A stretch of DNA of 64,000 nucleotides from an uncultured Eubacteriales bacterium (GCA_934365155.1 CAKRMZ010000003.1:28176-92175); one strand, 5' to 3'; counted from the stretch's first letter, positions 33,482 to 43,531 are shown. Notes: a model not told the origin generated them from the letters alone. Made by a program: numbers and translations.

Positions 33482-34809
33482 ACCTGCACTCCCATCAGAT
33501 CATAATCCAAGGTATCGGTAATGTGCACAAACACGTATTCACCGTCTTTTGGGTTTTTGTCGGAGCGGAAATATACTTTGCCGTCCACATCCATCGCCTC
33601 GGCATAGCTGCGTCCGAAATAAACACGGTTGTCACGGTCATATCCCTCGCAGAGAACACGGAGCGTTTTATCGAGCATCGAGCTTTGGAATTTTTCGGAG
33701 ATGCGGAGCTGAATCTCCATGATGCGGTCAAAGCGATCCTGCTTGGTTTGCTCGTCAATCTGGCCGGCAAAGTCATAGGCCGGAGTGCCGCTTTCGCGGG
33801 AATAGCGGAACACGCCGAGGCGTTCGAACTTGGCTTCTTCGATTCCGCTGCAGAGATCTTCAAAGTCTTTTTCGGTTTCGCCGGGGAAGCCGACAATGAC
33901 CGTGGAACGGATGACAATATCGGGAATTTCGCTGCGGAGTTTTTTGAGGGTATGCAGAATGCTTTTGCGGGTATCGCGCCGGTGCATACTGAAGAGCACC
34001 GGATCGGACATGTGCTGGATGGGCAGATCAATATAATGAACCACACGGGGATTGTTTTTGATTTCGGCGATCAAGGCATCGTCGACTTTGTCCATATAGC
34101 AGTACAGAAGGCGGATTCGCGGAATTTTGGTGTTTTCGCAGATGGCGCGGATCAGCTTGACTAAGGAAGGCTTGCCGTAGATATCCTTGCCCCATGAGGT
34201 GGTGTCCTGCGCGATGAGGGAAAGCTCCTTGGCGCCGAGCTCCTCAAGCTCCTTGGCTTCCCGCACGATATCGTCAAGCGGTCGGCTGCGGAAGTTGCCG
34301 CGAAGCTGCGGAATCACGCAATAGGTGCAGCGGTTGTCGCAGCCCTCTGCGATTTTTAAATACGGGGCGAATTCCGGTGTGGTCAGAATGCGGTCGCCGC
34401 CGAACTCAAAATCGGAAAGATCCGCGCATTCCACGATGCCGGTTTCATGATTTTTTGCGACGCGGTCCACAATGCTCACGATGTCTTTCATGGAAGCCAC
34501 GCCGACCACGGCGTCAATCTCGGGCAGCTCGGTCAGAAGCTGGTCGCGATACATCTGCGACATGCATCCCGTGACGATAATGGCCTTTAAATTGTCGTTT
34601 TTCAGTGCGGCAATATCAAGGATTGTATCAATGGATTCCTCTTTTGCACTTTCAATAAAGGAGCAAGTATTGACAATGATGATGTCTGCTTCCGCCTCGT
34701 CCGGCGTGATTTCGTAGCCGGCGGAGAGGATCTTGTGCAGCATCCATTCGGTATCGACCTGATTTTTGGGACATCCCAAAGAAATAAAACCAACTTTACA
34801 AGTATTCAT
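33478..34809 (-). CDS. rimO: Ribosomal protein uS12 methylthiotransferase
   Basis: The 443-residue radical SAM enzyme adds a methylthio group to an Asp of ribosomal protein uS12. It has the N-terminal UPF0004 domain (VGFISLGCPKNQVDTEWML), the radical-SAM site CDNRCTYCVIPQLRG, and a C-terminal TRAM domain ending in DTLDYDLMGVQV. Length is normal. It is the first gene of the rimO-pgsA pair; recX lies 73 bases upstream. Confidence 0.95.
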   Translation of the reverse strand: MNTCKVGFISLGCPKNQVDTEWMLHKILSAGYEITPDEAEADIIIVNTCSFIESAKEESIDTILDIAALKNDNLKAIIVTGCMSQMYRDQLLTELPEIDAVVGVASMKDIVSIVDRVAKNHETGIVECADLSDFEFGGDRILTTPEFAPYLKIAEGCDNRCTYCVIPQLRGNFRSRPLDDIVREAKELEELGAKELSLIAQDTTSWGKDIYGKPSLVKLIRAICENTKIPRIRLLYCYMDKVDDALIAEIKNNPRVVHYIDLPIQHMSDPVLFSMHRRDTRKSILHTLKKLRSEIPDIVIRSTVIVGFPGETEKDFEDLCSGIEEAKFERLGVFRYSRESGTPAYDFAGQIDEQTKQDRFDRIMEIQLRISEKFQSSMLDKTLRVLCEGYDRDNRVYFGRSYAEAMDVDGKVYFRSDKNPKDGEYVFVHITDTLDYDLMGVQV

Positions 34810-34882
34810 GATTAAAATCCCCGATTGTATGTATTGATGTCATTATATTAAATAGGAAAGAAACAGTGGGTGGTGCGCCGAT

Positions 34883-35548
34883 TCACGCTTCATCGTCATC
34901 GGATGCGTTTTGCATTTGTTCGGCCGCCGAGCGAATCTGGGAAAACGAAAATCCGCGACGCTGCATGGCGGCAAAAATCTTTTTTCGCCCTTGCATATCG
35001 GAGAGCATTTCGGCGCTGCCGAGCTTTTTGAGCACAGCCTCGGCGCTGAGATCAAAATCAAGCTCTGCGGTTTCCTCTTCGAATACGGTGGAAAAAAGCT
35101 CCCGATCGAAGCCCTTGGCATAGAGCTCGTTTTTGATGCGTGACGGACCGTAGCCCTTCTGATAATATTTACGAATCAGACGCCGCATATATTCATCCTC
35201 GCGGATCCATCTTTTCCGGCAGAGGTAGGAAACGGCAAAATCGGCGCTTTCGCGGTCGAAGCCGCGCGTCGACAGTTTCCGCTGCAGCGATCTTGCGGTC
35301 TGGTCGCTGTAGTCAAGCAGGGTGAGCCCTTTTTGCACGGCGCGGGTGCAGGCGTCTAACTTCAGCAGTGCGGTGAGCCGGTCCGCATTCAGCGTGTCGC
35401 CGCCCTGAAGGGACCATCCGCGTTCCTCTAAGAATTCGGTTGCACAGCAAACCGACTGCTCTTCGGAAATGTTCGGAAGCTTTAAGTCCATATATGCGAT
35501 ATCTCCGCGCGGAGAATATCGGATTTTGGTAATGACCGCGCCTTCCAT
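34883..35548 (-). CDS. recX: Regulatory protein RecX
   Basis: The 221-residue protein has the RecX three-helix repeats (YSDQTARSLQRKLSTRGFDRESADFAVSYLCRKRWIREDEYMRRLIRKYYQKGYGPSRIKNELYAKG). RecX binds RecA filaments and limits or modulates their activity. It follows recA on the same strand after about 70 bases, the usual order. An imperfect hairpin lies in the gap and might reduce read-through from recA. Confidence 0.92.
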   Translation of the reverse strand: MEGAVITKIRYSPRGDIAYMDLKLPNISEEQSVCCATEFLEERGWSLQGGDTLNADRLTALLKLDACTRAVQKGLTLLDYSDQTARSLQRKLSTRGFDRESADFAVSYLCRKRWIREDEYMRRLIRKYYQKGYGPSRIKNELYAKGFDRELFSTVFEEETAELDFDLSAEAVLKKLGSAEMLSDMQGRKKIFAAMQRRGFSFSQIRSAAEQMQNASDDDEA

Positions 35549-35617
35549 ATCAAGCTCCGTTTTCGTTAAAAATAGGATAAGGGCGCACGGACTGCGTGAC
35601 GCCCTTTCTTTTCGGCA

Positions 35618-36745
35618 TTAATCGCCGTCGATGTCGAGAACCTTAATGTCAAAATTATCGTCCTCGTCACCGTCGTCAAACGAATCTTCCAATTCGCCGA
35701 TGGTAAGATCAAGGCTGTCTTTTTTTCCTTTGATCTTGTTTTCGATTTCTTCCATCATGTCGGGATGTTCTTCGATATATCTGCGCGCGTTGTCCTTGCC
35801 CTGACCGATGCGTTCGCCGTTATAGGAGAACCAGGAGCCGCTCTTTTCCACGATATCCAAATTGACACCCAATTCTAAAATCTCGCTGGATTTGGAAATT
35901 CCCTTGCCGTAAAGGATATCAAATTCGGCCTGGCGGAACGGCGGTGCCACTTTGTTTTTGACCACCTTGCAGCGGACGTGGTTGCCGTATGTTTCGGAGC
36001 CGTTTTTGAGGGTATCGGTTTTGCGCACATCAATGCGGACAGAGGAATAGAACTTCAATGCGCGGCCGCCGGGGGTTACTTCGGGGCTGCCGTACATGAC
36101 GCCGACTTTCTCGCGGAGCTGGTTGATGAAAACTACCACGCAGTTGGTTTTTGCGATGGAGCCGGAGAGCTTGCGAAGAGCCTGGCTCATGAGACGAGCC
36201 TGCAGGCCGACATGAGAATCTCCCATCTCCCCGTCGATTTCCTGTTGCGGAACCAATGCGGCCACGGAGTCCACGACGACAATGTCAATGGCGCCGGAAC
36301 GGACTAAGGCGTCGGTAATTTCCAATGCTTGCTCGCCGCTGTCCGGCTGGGAAACCAAGAGCGAATCAATATCGACTCCGAGCGCCTTCGCATAGACCGG
36401 GTCCAGCGCGTGCTCCGCGTCGATAAATGCGGCTTCGCCGCCCATTTTTTGCAGTTCGGCAATAATATGCAGTGCTACGGTGGTTTTACCGGAGGATTCC
36501 GGACCGTAAATCTCGATGATTCGTCCGCGCGGAACACCGCCGATTCCGAGCGCTAAATCCAGGGTCAAGGAGCCGGTCGGAATGGCGCTGACATTCATTC
36601 GGGCATTGGAGCCGAGCTTCATAATAACGCCTTTTCCGTGTGCTTTTTCAAGCTGCGCGATTGCGGTATCTAACGCCTTTTTTCTCTCGTCGGCATTCTG
36701 AATCGGACCGGTTGCCGCCGTTTTCTTGGATTTTGTCTGTTTCAT
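35618..36745 (-). CDS. recA: Recombinase RecA
   Basis: The 375-residue protein has Walker [10 protein letters not shown], the MAW-type [27 protein letters not shown] region and the expected C-terminal acidic tail. It drives strand exchange and activates LexA cleavage. ATG 36745 gives the usual N terminus; ATG 36757 is too close to the AGAGG site. The promoter (36802-36830) and a Cheo-type LexA box (36775-36788) indicate SOS control. Confidence 0.97.
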   Translation of the reverse strand: MKQTKSKKTAATGPIQNADERKKALDTAIAQLEKAHGKGVIMKLGSNARMNVSAIPTGSLTLDLALGIGGVPRGRIIEIYGPESSGKTTVALHIIAELQKMGGEAAFIDAEHALDPVYAKALGVDIDSLLVSQPDSGEQALEITDALVRSGAIDIVVVDSVAALVPQQEIDGEMGDSHVGLQARLMSQALRKLSGSIAKTNCVVVFINQLREKVGVMYGSPEVTPGGRALKFYSSVRIDVRKTDTLKNGSETYGNHVRCKVVKNKVAPPFRQAEFDILYGKGISKSSEILELGVNLDIVEKSGSWFSYNGERIGQGKDNARRYIEEHPDMMEEIENKIKGKKDSLDLTIGELEDSFDDGDEDDNFDIKVLDIDGD

Positions 36746-36774
36746 AGAGCTTTGCATCCTCTTTCTGCAAGATA

Positions 36775-36788
36775 CGAACATATTTTCG
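36775..36788. promoter_or_regulatory. LexA (Cheo) box of recA
   Basis: CGAACATATTTTCG matches the Gram-positive LexA operator CGAACATATGTTCG with one mismatch. It lies just downstream of the recA -10 element, where LexA would block initiation. Confidence 0.85.
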
Positions 36789-36801
36789 TTTTTATAAAAA
36801 T

Positions 36802-36830
36802 ATTATACTATATTCCCGTTCGATTTGCAA
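36802..36830 (-). promoter_or_regulatory. recA promoter
   Basis: On the minus strand, TTGCAA (36825-36830), 17 bases, TATAAT (complement of 36802-36807). Confidence 0.8.
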
Positions 36831-36858
36831 GAATTATATCGATTTTATGCAGGGAAGT

Positions 36859-39270
36859 TTATGCGCGGAGCGTTGCGCCGCAGTTTTGGCTTAAAGCCTT
36901 TAAAATCTTGCTTACGCATTGCTCGACTTCTTCGTCCGTGAGGGTTCGGTCGGCGGCACGGAGCGTGAGGTTGAACGCCAGACTTTTTTTGCCGATACCG
37001 ATTTGAAGGCTGCGGTATGCATCGAAGAATTTGACGTCACACAGCAGTTTTCCGCCCGACGCGAACATGCATTTTTCGATTTCGCCGACGGTTACGGCCT
37101 CGTCGCAAACCAAGGCAAGGTCACGTGTGGATGCCGGGAATTTCGGCAGAGGCGTATACTGAACGGCATCGTTTTTGCGAAGCGCGAACAGTGCTTCCAC
37201 GTCAATTACCGCAGCGCAGACATTGGAGGAAACCGAATAGTTTTCCAATACCTCGGGATGAATTTGGCCGAGCGTTGTGATGGTTTTGCCGTCTGCCGTG
37301 TATACGGCGCAGCGGCCGGGGTGGAACGAGGGATCTTCGGTTTGTGCCGTGTATTCGCCTTGAACGCCGGCAAATGCATGAATGGCTTCGGTGATGCCCT
37401 TAATGCGGAAAAACGCTTTTTCGCTGTGATCTTGGCAGAGGTCGGCAATGACTAACTGCAGCTTTTCGTCCGGCAGCTTTGCGGGATCGGAATTCGGAAT
37501 ATAGACGGTTGCCATTTCATAGATCTTAAGCGTTTCTGCGCCGAAGCTCTCGTTATGTGCCGCTACCTCTAAAACAGACGGCAGTGCTGTTGTGCGCATC
37601 ACGCTGGTATCCTCGCCGAGCGGATTTTTGATGGTGACGCAGCTGCGGCGGGCATCTTTGGGAGCGAGTCTGATTTTGTCGTAATATTTCGGGCTGATAA
37701 ACGAGAAGGTATAGGCCTCATACAGTCCCATTGCGCAAAGCAGATTGTGCAGTTCTTTTATAAACTTTTGCTTCGGAGTCAGCATGCCCTCTTTGATTTT
37801 GGAATAAAAGAGCGTGGACTGAATGGTATTATAGCCGTAAATGCGGATAATTTCTTCGGCGATATCGTTCATGCATTCGACGTCATCTCGGAACGAGGGA
37901 ACATAAATGCGGTCGCCCTCCACTTCGAAATCCAAATCGCGCAGAATCTGTTTCATGTAGGATTCTTCTAAGTTTACGCCGAGGAATCGGTTGATCTGTT
38001 CGGCATTCAGCACAACGAAGCGTTTATCCTTCGGACGGGCATAGACGTCGATTTCTCCGCTTACAACGGTTCCGGCGCCTAACATTTCCACCAGCTCGCA
38101 TGCACGCGTCAGGGCGGCCTGCGTCTGGTCGGAGTCGAGACCCTTTTCAAATCTTGCGGAGCTTTCGGTGCGCATGCCCAAAGCGCGGGATGTCGTGCGG
38201 ACCGAGCTGCCGACGAAGTTTGCCGATTCAAACACAACGGTGGTTGTGGAATCCTGAATTTCGCTGTTTGCGCCGCCCATAACGCCGGCCAGCGCCACGG
38301 CTTTCTTTTCGTCCGCAATGACCAGCATTGAGGCACTTAACTTATGATCATTGTCATCCAAGGAGCGGAAATTCTCGCCCTCTTCGGCGCTGCGGATAAT
38401 AATCTTTTTTCCGTCCAAGCAGCGATAATCAAAGGCGTGCATCGGCTGGCCGTATTCCAGCATGACGTAGTTTGTGATATCTACGATATTGTTGATCGGT
38501 CGAACTCCGGCTGCGCGCAGACGCATGCGCATCCATCGGGGGGACGGTGCAATTTTGACGTTTTTGATCACCCGTGTTGTATAGCGGGGACAAAGCTCGG
38601 TGTTTCTCAGCTCGACGTCAAGATAGTTATGAATGGAGTCGGTGGAATCTTCTGCCGAAATCTTCGGTGTGTGATAATTTACCGCACGGTGGAAGGTTAC
38701 GCCGCTCTCGCGTGCCAGACCGATCACACTCAGGCAGTCCGGGCGGTTCGGTGTGATCTCAAATTCTACAACCACATCGGAGCATCCGAGTGCCTTTTTG
38801 ATGTCGGCTCCCGGCTGATAGTCACCGGCTTCGCTGTTTAAGATCAGAATGCCGTCCTCTATGGCATACGGCATATCATGGAGTGTGAGCCCGAGCTCGG
38901 CGATGGAACAAAGCATGCCCTCGCTGACAACGCCGCGTAGCTTGCCGGTTTTGATGGTGATGCCGCCGGGAAGCTTGGCGCCGGAGAGTGCCACGGGAAC
39001 CTCGGCACCGACGAACACGTTCTGCGCACCGGTGACGATTTGCAGCGGTTTTTCTCCGCCGACGTCAACGGAACAGATTTGAAGTTTATCGGCATCGGGA
39101 TGCTTTTCGATATTCAGAATTTTTCCGACGACGACATGCTGCACGTCTTCGCCGAGGACTTCATATCCTTCCACCTTGGATCCGGTGTCTGTCATGGCAT
39201 CGCAATATGCTTTGGGATCGATATCGGAAACGTCGCAGAAATCCTGTAACCAATTCAACGGTAATTTCAT
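36859..39270 (-). CDS. pheT: Phenylalanyl-tRNA synthetase beta subunit
   Basis: The 803-residue subunit has the tRNA-binding domain (about 40-150), B3/B4 editing domain, B5 domain and the C-terminal anticodon-binding FDX-ACB domain (LPKFPASTRDLALVCDEAVTVGEIE to the end). With PheS it forms the alpha2beta2 enzyme that charges tRNA-Phe; the B3/B4 part removes misacylated Tyr. It follows pheS after 14 bases. Both are under the T-box upstream of pheS. Confidence 0.97.
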   Translation of the reverse strand: MKLPLNWLQDFCDVSDIDPKAYCDAMTDTGSKVEGYEVLGEDVQHVVVGKILNIEKHPDADKLQICSVDVGGEKPLQIVTGAQNVFVGAEVPVALSGAKLPGGITIKTGKLRGVVSEGMLCSIAELGLTLHDMPYAIEDGILILNSEAGDYQPGADIKKALGCSDVVVEFEITPNRPDCLSVIGLARESGVTFHRAVNYHTPKISAEDSTDSIHNYLDVELRNTELCPRYTTRVIKNVKIAPSPRWMRMRLRAAGVRPINNIVDITNYVMLEYGQPMHAFDYRCLDGKKIIIRSAEEGENFRSLDDNDHKLSASMLVIADEKKAVALAGVMGGANSEIQDSTTTVVFESANFVGSSVRTTSRALGMRTESSARFEKGLDSDQTQAALTRACELVEMLGAGTVVSGEIDVYARPKDKRFVVLNAEQINRFLGVNLEESYMKQILRDLDFEVEGDRIYVPSFRDDVECMNDIAEEIIRIYGYNTIQSTLFYSKIKEGMLTPKQKFIKELHNLLCAMGLYEAYTFSFISPKYYDKIRLAPKDARRSCVTIKNPLGEDTSVMRTTALPSVLEVAAHNESFGAETLKIYEMATVYIPNSDPAKLPDEKLQLVIADLCQDHSEKAFFRIKGITEAIHAFAGVQGEYTAQTEDPSFHPGRCAVYTADGKTITTLGQIHPEVLENYSVSSNVCAAVIDVEALFALRKNDAVQYTPLPKFPASTRDLALVCDEAVTVGEIEKCMFASGGKLLCDVKFFDAYRSLQIGIGKKSLAFNLTLRAADRTLTDEEVEQCVSKILKALSQNCGATLRA

Positions 39271-39284
39271 AATGGCCTTCCTCC

Positions 39285-40298
39285 TTAAAACTGAGACAGA
39301 AAACGAATGTCGTTTTCAAACAGAAGTCTCATATCATCAATATTGTATTTGCGCATGGCGATGCGTTCGATTCCCATTCCGAAAGCAAAGCCGGAATATT
39401 CCTCCGGATCAATGCCGCAGCCGCGCAATACGTTCGGATGCACCATGCCGGCACCCAAAATTTCAATCCATCCCTCGCCCTTGCACAGACGGCAACCTTT
39501 GCCGCCGCAGACAAAGCAGGAAACGTCCACTTCGGCGCTCGGTTCGGTGAACGGGAAATGATGAGGGCGAAAACGGATTTTCGTATCTTTGCCGAACATT
39601 TTCTGTGCAAACAGCTCTAATGTACCCTTGAGATCACCCATTGTGATGCCCCGGTCAACCACAAGGCCCTCTAACTGATGAAACATCGGAGAGTGTGTTG
39701 CGTCAACGGCGTCGGAACGGTAGACCCGTCCGGGGGATATTACACGAATCGGAGGCTTCTGCTTTTCCATTGTGCGGACCTGCACCGGGGAGGTTTGCGA
39801 GCGGAGCAGGATGTTGTCGGTGATATAGAATGTATCCTGTGTATCGCGCGCCGGATGGTTTTCGGGAATGTTCAGCGCTTGGAAGTTATAGTAGTCATAT
39901 TCGACTTCCGGTCCTTCGGCAATATCAAAGCCCATGCCGACAAAGATTTCACGGAGCTCCTCCTCGACCTTGGCCAGCGGATGCCGATGTCCGATTTCAA
40001 CTGCCGTTCCGGGAATTGTCACGTCGATGGCTTCCTTTTTGAGACGCTCCTCAATTTTTTTATTTTTTTGCTGTTCCATTTGCGATTGCAGTGTTTGTTC
40101 GATCCATGTGCGAACCTCATTGGCCATTTGTCCGATCACCGGACGCTCCTCTGCACTGAGCGAGCCCATTCCGCGCAAAACGGAGGTCAGCTCTCCTTTT
40201 TTTCCCAGATATTTGATGCGGAGCTGTTCTGCATCCAAAGTATTTTGGCTAATTTCACGTTCGAAATTTGCCTTAATGTTTTTTAGCATTTCTCTCAT
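39285..40298 (-). CDS. pheS: Phenylalanyl-tRNA synthetase alpha subunit
   Basis: The 337-residue catalytic subunit has an N-terminal coiled coil (about 1-85) and the class II core with motif 2 ([14 protein letters not shown]) and motif 3 ([35 protein letters not shown]). [18 protein letters not shown] segment is the small Cys-rich insert seen in many Firmicute PheS. It is the first gene of the pheST operon and is preceded by a T-box riboswitch. Confidence 0.97.
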   Translation of the reverse strand: MREMLKNIKANFEREISQNTLDAEQLRIKYLGKKGELTSVLRGMGSLSAEERPVIGQMANEVRTWIEQTLQSQMEQQKNKKIEERLKKEAIDVTIPGTAVEIGHRHPLAKVEEELREIFVGMGFDIAEGPEVEYDYYNFQALNIPENHPARDTQDTFYITDNILLRSQTSPVQVRTMEKQKPPIRVISPGRVYRSDAVDATHSPMFHQLEGLVVDRGITMGDLKGTLELFAQKMFGKDTKIRFRPHHFPFTEPSAEVDVSCFVCGGKGCRLCKGEGWIEILGAGMVHPNVLRGCGIDPEEYSGFAFGMGIERIAMRKYNIDDMRLLFENDIRFLSQF

Positions 40299-40366
40299 GG
40301 ATATTGGTTCCTTTCTTTAAAAAAGCTCTTACCCTGAACAAATCGGGAGTTAAAATACAAAATAAA

Positions 40367-40650
40367 AAACCTTTCGTCCGAAATCAAATGATTTGGGGCG
40401 AAAGGTAAAAAATTACTTTCCGTGGTACCACCCAAGTTTCCTTTTTCCTGTCAGTTAAAGGACGCTTTTGGCTTCGGTCGATAACGGAACCGTTCCGGCA
40501 AAAGCTACTTGCCGCGGATTGAGGGCGGTTTGACTTTTGCTGCTCCGGAGCGAAAGGCACTCTGCATAGACGCAGATTCTGACGGTAAGTCCCTTCCAGC
40601 CGGGGGGACTCTCTCTGTGTTTGTCAAAAAGGTGCAAACTCCATCATGGC
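40367..40650 (-). promoter_or_regulatory. T-box riboswitch of pheST
   Basis: On the minus strand, the core GGGTGGTACCACGG (near 40420-40433) is the T-box sequence that binds the acceptor end of uncharged tRNA. Upstream is a stem I-like part with a distal-loop GGCTGGAAGGGAC pattern. Downstream a terminator stem (CCTTTCGTCC at 40370-40379 with the GGGGCGAAAGG at 40395-40405) runs into T residues before pheS. Uncharged tRNA-Phe would prevent termination. I could not fix the specifier codon by eye; a TTC lies in a plausible place. Confidence 0.88.
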
Positions 40651-40674
40651 ATTTTTCGTATAGAAAAAAGAGAC

Positions 40675-40884
40675 TCATAAACCGGGTTTTATATAAAAAA
40701 TGTTTTCGTCGATTTTCTTTATCGATTCATCCCACTCATCACGCGGAATATCCTCTATGGAGACCGAAACGACCTCGGGCGGAACAGATAATGTCCGGCA
40801 CACGGTTTTTTGCAGCTCGGCAGCCAAAGCGGCCTTTTGCTCATCCGTACGGCCCGGATACATAGAAACGGCGATATGCGGCAT
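40675..40884 (-). CDS. 4-oxalocrotonate tautomerase family protein
   Basis: The 69-residue protein starts MPHIAVSMYPGRTDEQKAALA, so after Met removal it has the catalytic N-terminal Pro1 of the tautomerase superfamily. VPPEVVSVSIEDIPRDEW is the usual second half. ATG 40884 with a GGGGG site is chosen because it exposes Pro1; a start at 40896 would not. Such small proteins form oligomers and act on enol/keto acids; the substrate is unknown. It is transcribed just upstream of the pheST T-box, on the same strand. Confidence 0.82.
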   Translation of the reverse strand: MPHIAVSMYPGRTDEQKAALAAELQKTVCRTLSVPPEVVSVSIEDIPRDEWDESIKKIDENIFYIKPGL

Positions 40885-40946
40885 GACGTCCCCCAAAAAA
40901 CAGAATCAATAAGATACAGCTATTATATCATCCGGGATTTAACTTG

Positions 40947-41954
40947 TCAACCTGCAAACTTATAGTCACGATATAACTCCAGTGCCGCGGAGATATTCGG
41001 TTCAAAGCGGCGGGTGCCGTTATCTTCGGTTACGGTACCGGGGTAACTGATGACGACCTTTTGAAAGCTCTCATACAGCAGAAACATTTTTAAGTTTTCC
41101 AAGAAGTCCGCGGTGGTGAAGTTGGTTTTGACACAGGATTTTAATGAGGCGTAAAGCTGTGGTGCGTCGGAAAGATTGGTGTGCGATACTGTCGCTTGAA
41201 GGAGCGCTTTCAAAAAATCCACTCCGAGGCGCATACGTTGTATATTTCCGTCCGGATAAGAGTTATAGCGCAAAAGCTTGACGGCTTTTTCACCGTTTAG
41301 CTTTTGTACACCGCTTTCAATTTCAATTTTCAGCCCTTCAGCGGAATCCTCATAATTCATCTTATAAGGAACGCTGAATTCAATGCCGCCGATTTGATCG
41401 ATGACCGATGCAAGGCCGTCGTAATCAATCATGGCGTAATAATCAATGGGCAATCCGCAGAGGGACGTGGTTGCCTCAATCAGGGAATCCAGTCCGTTTT
41501 GATATAAAACGTCACCCAGCAGCATTTGACCGCCGTTGATGTGAAGGACGGTATCGCGCGAAATGGAGGAAAGCATAATGCGGCCGTTTTCCTTGTCTAC
41601 GCGCACCACCACAATCGCATCGGCGCTCGGAGTCCGGGCATTAAAAAGCGAATATTCCTCTCCGCTTCCGTTTGCAAAGCCGATTTTTTCGCCGGAACCG
41701 ACGATATAGTCATTAAAAACGGTCGGCTGATAGTCCACACCGATCAGCAGAGCGGTAAAGCTTGAACCGCCGCTTTTTGCAATTTCGGAAACATTCGGAG
41801 ACGGTCCCGGATCATCAATTGCTGTGGAGTCATCCGGAGTTATGTCCGGGGTCGGAGAGCTTCTTAAGGCGCTCAGAACAAAGCTGATGACTAAAAAAGC
41901 AATTAAACCGAATATTGCAACTGAAACGAGAAAGGTTACAGTGAAATTTTTCAT
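40947..41954 (-). CDS. LytR-CpsA-Psr (LCP) family cell wall polymer transferase
   Basis: The 335-residue protein has one N-terminal membrane helix (about 8-30), a Pro/Asp-rich linker, and the extracellular LCP domain with LLIGVD, ADAIVVVRVD, LSSISRDTVLHI (the catalytic Arg and Asp), IDYYAMIDYDGLASVIDQIGGIEF and a late LLRYNSYPDGNIQRMRLG. LCP enzymes move glycopolymers from undecaprenyl pyrophosphate to peptidoglycan. The chosen ATG gives a clean signal anchor, but the ribosome site AAAGGAG is about 15 bases away, so initiation may be weak or different. Confidence 0.85.
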   Translation of the reverse strand: MKNFTVTFLVSVAIFGLIAFLVISFVLSALRSSPTPDITPDDSTAIDDPGPSPNVSEIAKSGGSSFTALLIGVDYQPTVFNDYIVGSGEKIGFANGSGEEYSLFNARTPSADAIVVVRVDKENGRIMLSSISRDTVLHINGGQMLLGDVLYQNGLDSLIEATTSLCGLPIDYYAMIDYDGLASVIDQIGGIEFSVPYKMNYEDSAEGLKIEIESGVQKLNGEKAVKLLRYNSYPDGNIQRMRLGVDFLKALLQATVSHTNLSDAPQLYASLKSCVKTNFTTADFLENLKMFLLYESFQKVVISYPGTVTEDNGTRRFEPNISAALELYRDYKFAG

Positions 41955-42100
41955 AATTAATCGTATGTTCTCCTTTCGGGTTTTGGCTAAAAGTCGGAAC
42001 AATACCGCTATTATAGTATAAAGTTTGAAAACTTTCAATACATGAGATGTTAAATTTTTTAATTTGGTTCATAAATTCTGTTCTTTTTCGGAAACAGCCC

Positions 42101-42130
42101 TTGACAGAGATGAAAAAAATATGATATACT
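42101..42130 (+). promoter_or_regulatory. Promoter of the tRNA-Gln gene
   Basis: TTGACA (42101-42106), 18 bases, TATACT (42125-42130), 30 bases before the tRNA 5' end. Confidence 0.8.
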
Positions 42131-42159
42131 GGATAAGCTAAATATTTATGAGTTTTTAA

Positions 42160-42236
42160 TGGGATATAGCCAAGTCGGTAAGGCACAAGACTTTGACTCT
42201 TGCATTTCGCTGGTTCGAGTCCAGCTATCCCAGCCA
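42160..42236 (+). tRNA. tRNA-Gln (anticodon TTG)
   Basis: A complete cloverleaf: acceptor TGGGATA/TATCCCA, D arm GCCAAGTCGGTAAGGC, anticodon stem CAAGA/TCTTG with loop CTTTGAC (anticodon TTG), T arm GCTGG/CCAGC with TTCGAGT. The CCA end is encoded. It lies at the left edge of the accessory region and could be an old integration site, but no duplicated 3' end was seen. Confidence 0.96.
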
Positions 42237-42274
42237 TGATGTGCGGTTCGTTTCAACCTGCACGAAGGGAAACG

Positions 42275-42312
42275 AAAAAACGGGAGATTTCGAGAGATTT
42301 CTCCCGTTTTTT
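42275..42312 (+). terminator. Terminator after tRNA-Gln
   Basis: CGGGAGA (42281-42287) pairs with TCTCCCG (42300-42306); A residues precede and T residues follow. Confidence 0.88.
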
Positions 42313-42350
42313 CGACTCTGCATTTTTTCAAAGTTTCATAGATCCCTTTT

Positions 42351-42399
42351 GCCCTTTTCGATGCTGTGTCCGTACTTGGACTCACGAAAAGGGCTTTTT
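42351..42399 (+). terminator. Second terminator-like hairpin
   Basis: A 10-bp perfect stem (GCCCTTTTCG at 42351-42360 with CGAAAAGGGC at 42385-42394) carries an inner GTCC/GGAC stem and ends in five T. No gene lies between it and the previous terminator; 42400-42592 shows no feature. Confidence 0.65.
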
Positions 42400-42592
42400 A
42401 CGACTTTCCGAAAGCAATCGATTCTATGCCTGGATCCGGACCGACGAAAGCGGTTGGCGGACAGTGTGAAGAATCCGTCACTTTACAAGTTGTTTACAGA
42501 CACATTTGATTCCTCATCAAATTGTCTGGATTTGAACTCACGAGTCACAGCGCTCGGCGGTGTTCCTTTCCAAGTTGATTGCGAGATTGAGA

Positions 42593-42621
42593 TTGAAAGA
42601 TGGGAGAATTAGTGATATAAT
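42593..42621 (+). promoter_or_regulatory. Promoter before the alpha/beta hydrolase pseudogene
   Basis: TTGAAA (42593-42598), 17 bases, TATAAT (42616-42621). Confidence 0.68.
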
Positions 42622-42659
42622 AAAATATCGACAAATCGGGAGTTTGGAGGATGCCCATC

Positions 42660-43531
42660 ATGAATGATAGCAGAGACTTCAAAAAGAGTATGATGCCTTT
42701 TTGAAGAAGGTTCCGTATCAAACAGCAGTTGTTGACGGTGTGAAGGTAAGATACCAATATGGCGGCAAGGATGGCGCACCGGTCATTCTCTTTTTTAACG
42801 GATTAGAGATGCAGGAAATGTGAATGCCGTATGCCGAAAAGCTCGGGAAGAAATACAGATTTCTGATTTATGAATATCCGTTTCACACCACAGGCGCGGA
42901 CGAACAGATCGACTTTGCTGCAAAACTGTTGAAAGCACGGTCTATTGAAAAAGTGATTTTGATTGGTGCAAGTGATGGCGGTGTATATGCCCAGATTTTT
43001 GCGAAAAGGCATCCGGAGGCTGTTTTAACAATGATCCTGACGACTACCTTGACCGTGGATTCCGATTATGTCAGGGACATCCGAAAAGAGCGCTTTTCAA
43101 CTCCGATATTCCTTCTTTTACTGAAACTGGTTCCCGCAAAAACGGAAATGAACTTGTTGTTAAAAAAGAGTACGGGATTTTTGGAATGTGAATCGGAAGA
43201 GGATCGGAAATATGGCAGAGGGTTCTATGAAACAGTGGCTTCTGACTTGAACTATAAGCAGCGGTTTATTCATAGTTTTAAGTGTGTATATATGCTGAAG
43301 GGCTATCCATATTTCAAAGCAAGTGATTTTGAGTATCTGAGGGGAAAGATACAAGTTCTCCTTCCGGAGAAAGACATTTTCAAAAAAGAAGATCAGAACC
43401 GACTTGCGGATTTATTTAGAAAATTAGATGCAGAAATTCTGAATGTTCCAGGCGGACATGTAGGATTCATAGTCCGGTCAGAGTATTATATTGATTTGAT
43501 GGAAAAGTTCTTGGAGAAAAACGCAATCTGA
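42660..43531 (+). pseudogene. Alpha/beta hydrolase gene with a frameshift and an in-frame TGA
   Basis: Joining the pieces gives a protein of about 290 residues: a start with GGAGG (42646-42650), MNDSRDFKK, then, after a one-base loss near 42681-42688, EYDAFLKKVPYQTAVVDGVKVRYQYGG and VILFFNGLEM. TGA 42821 then stops the frame where Trp would be usual, and the same frame goes on to 43531 with VILIGASDGGVYAQIF (GxSxGG nucleophile elbow, Ser), a cap region and a C-terminal GGHVGF carrying the catalytic His. The second part could still be translated from ATG 42824 but would lack the first strands. Both lesions together argue for decay, unless they are assembly errors. Confidence 0.82.

Noticed and set aside
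35575..35612. Terminator between recA and recX
   Set aside because: The AAGGGCG/CGCCCTT stem has its T run on the wrong strand for recA, so strong termination is not supported.
42237..42612. Plus-strand frame of 139 codons and a T-arm-like word after tRNA-Gln
   Set aside because: The frame runs through the tRNA and two terminators. The word GGATTTGAACTC alone does not build a second tRNA.
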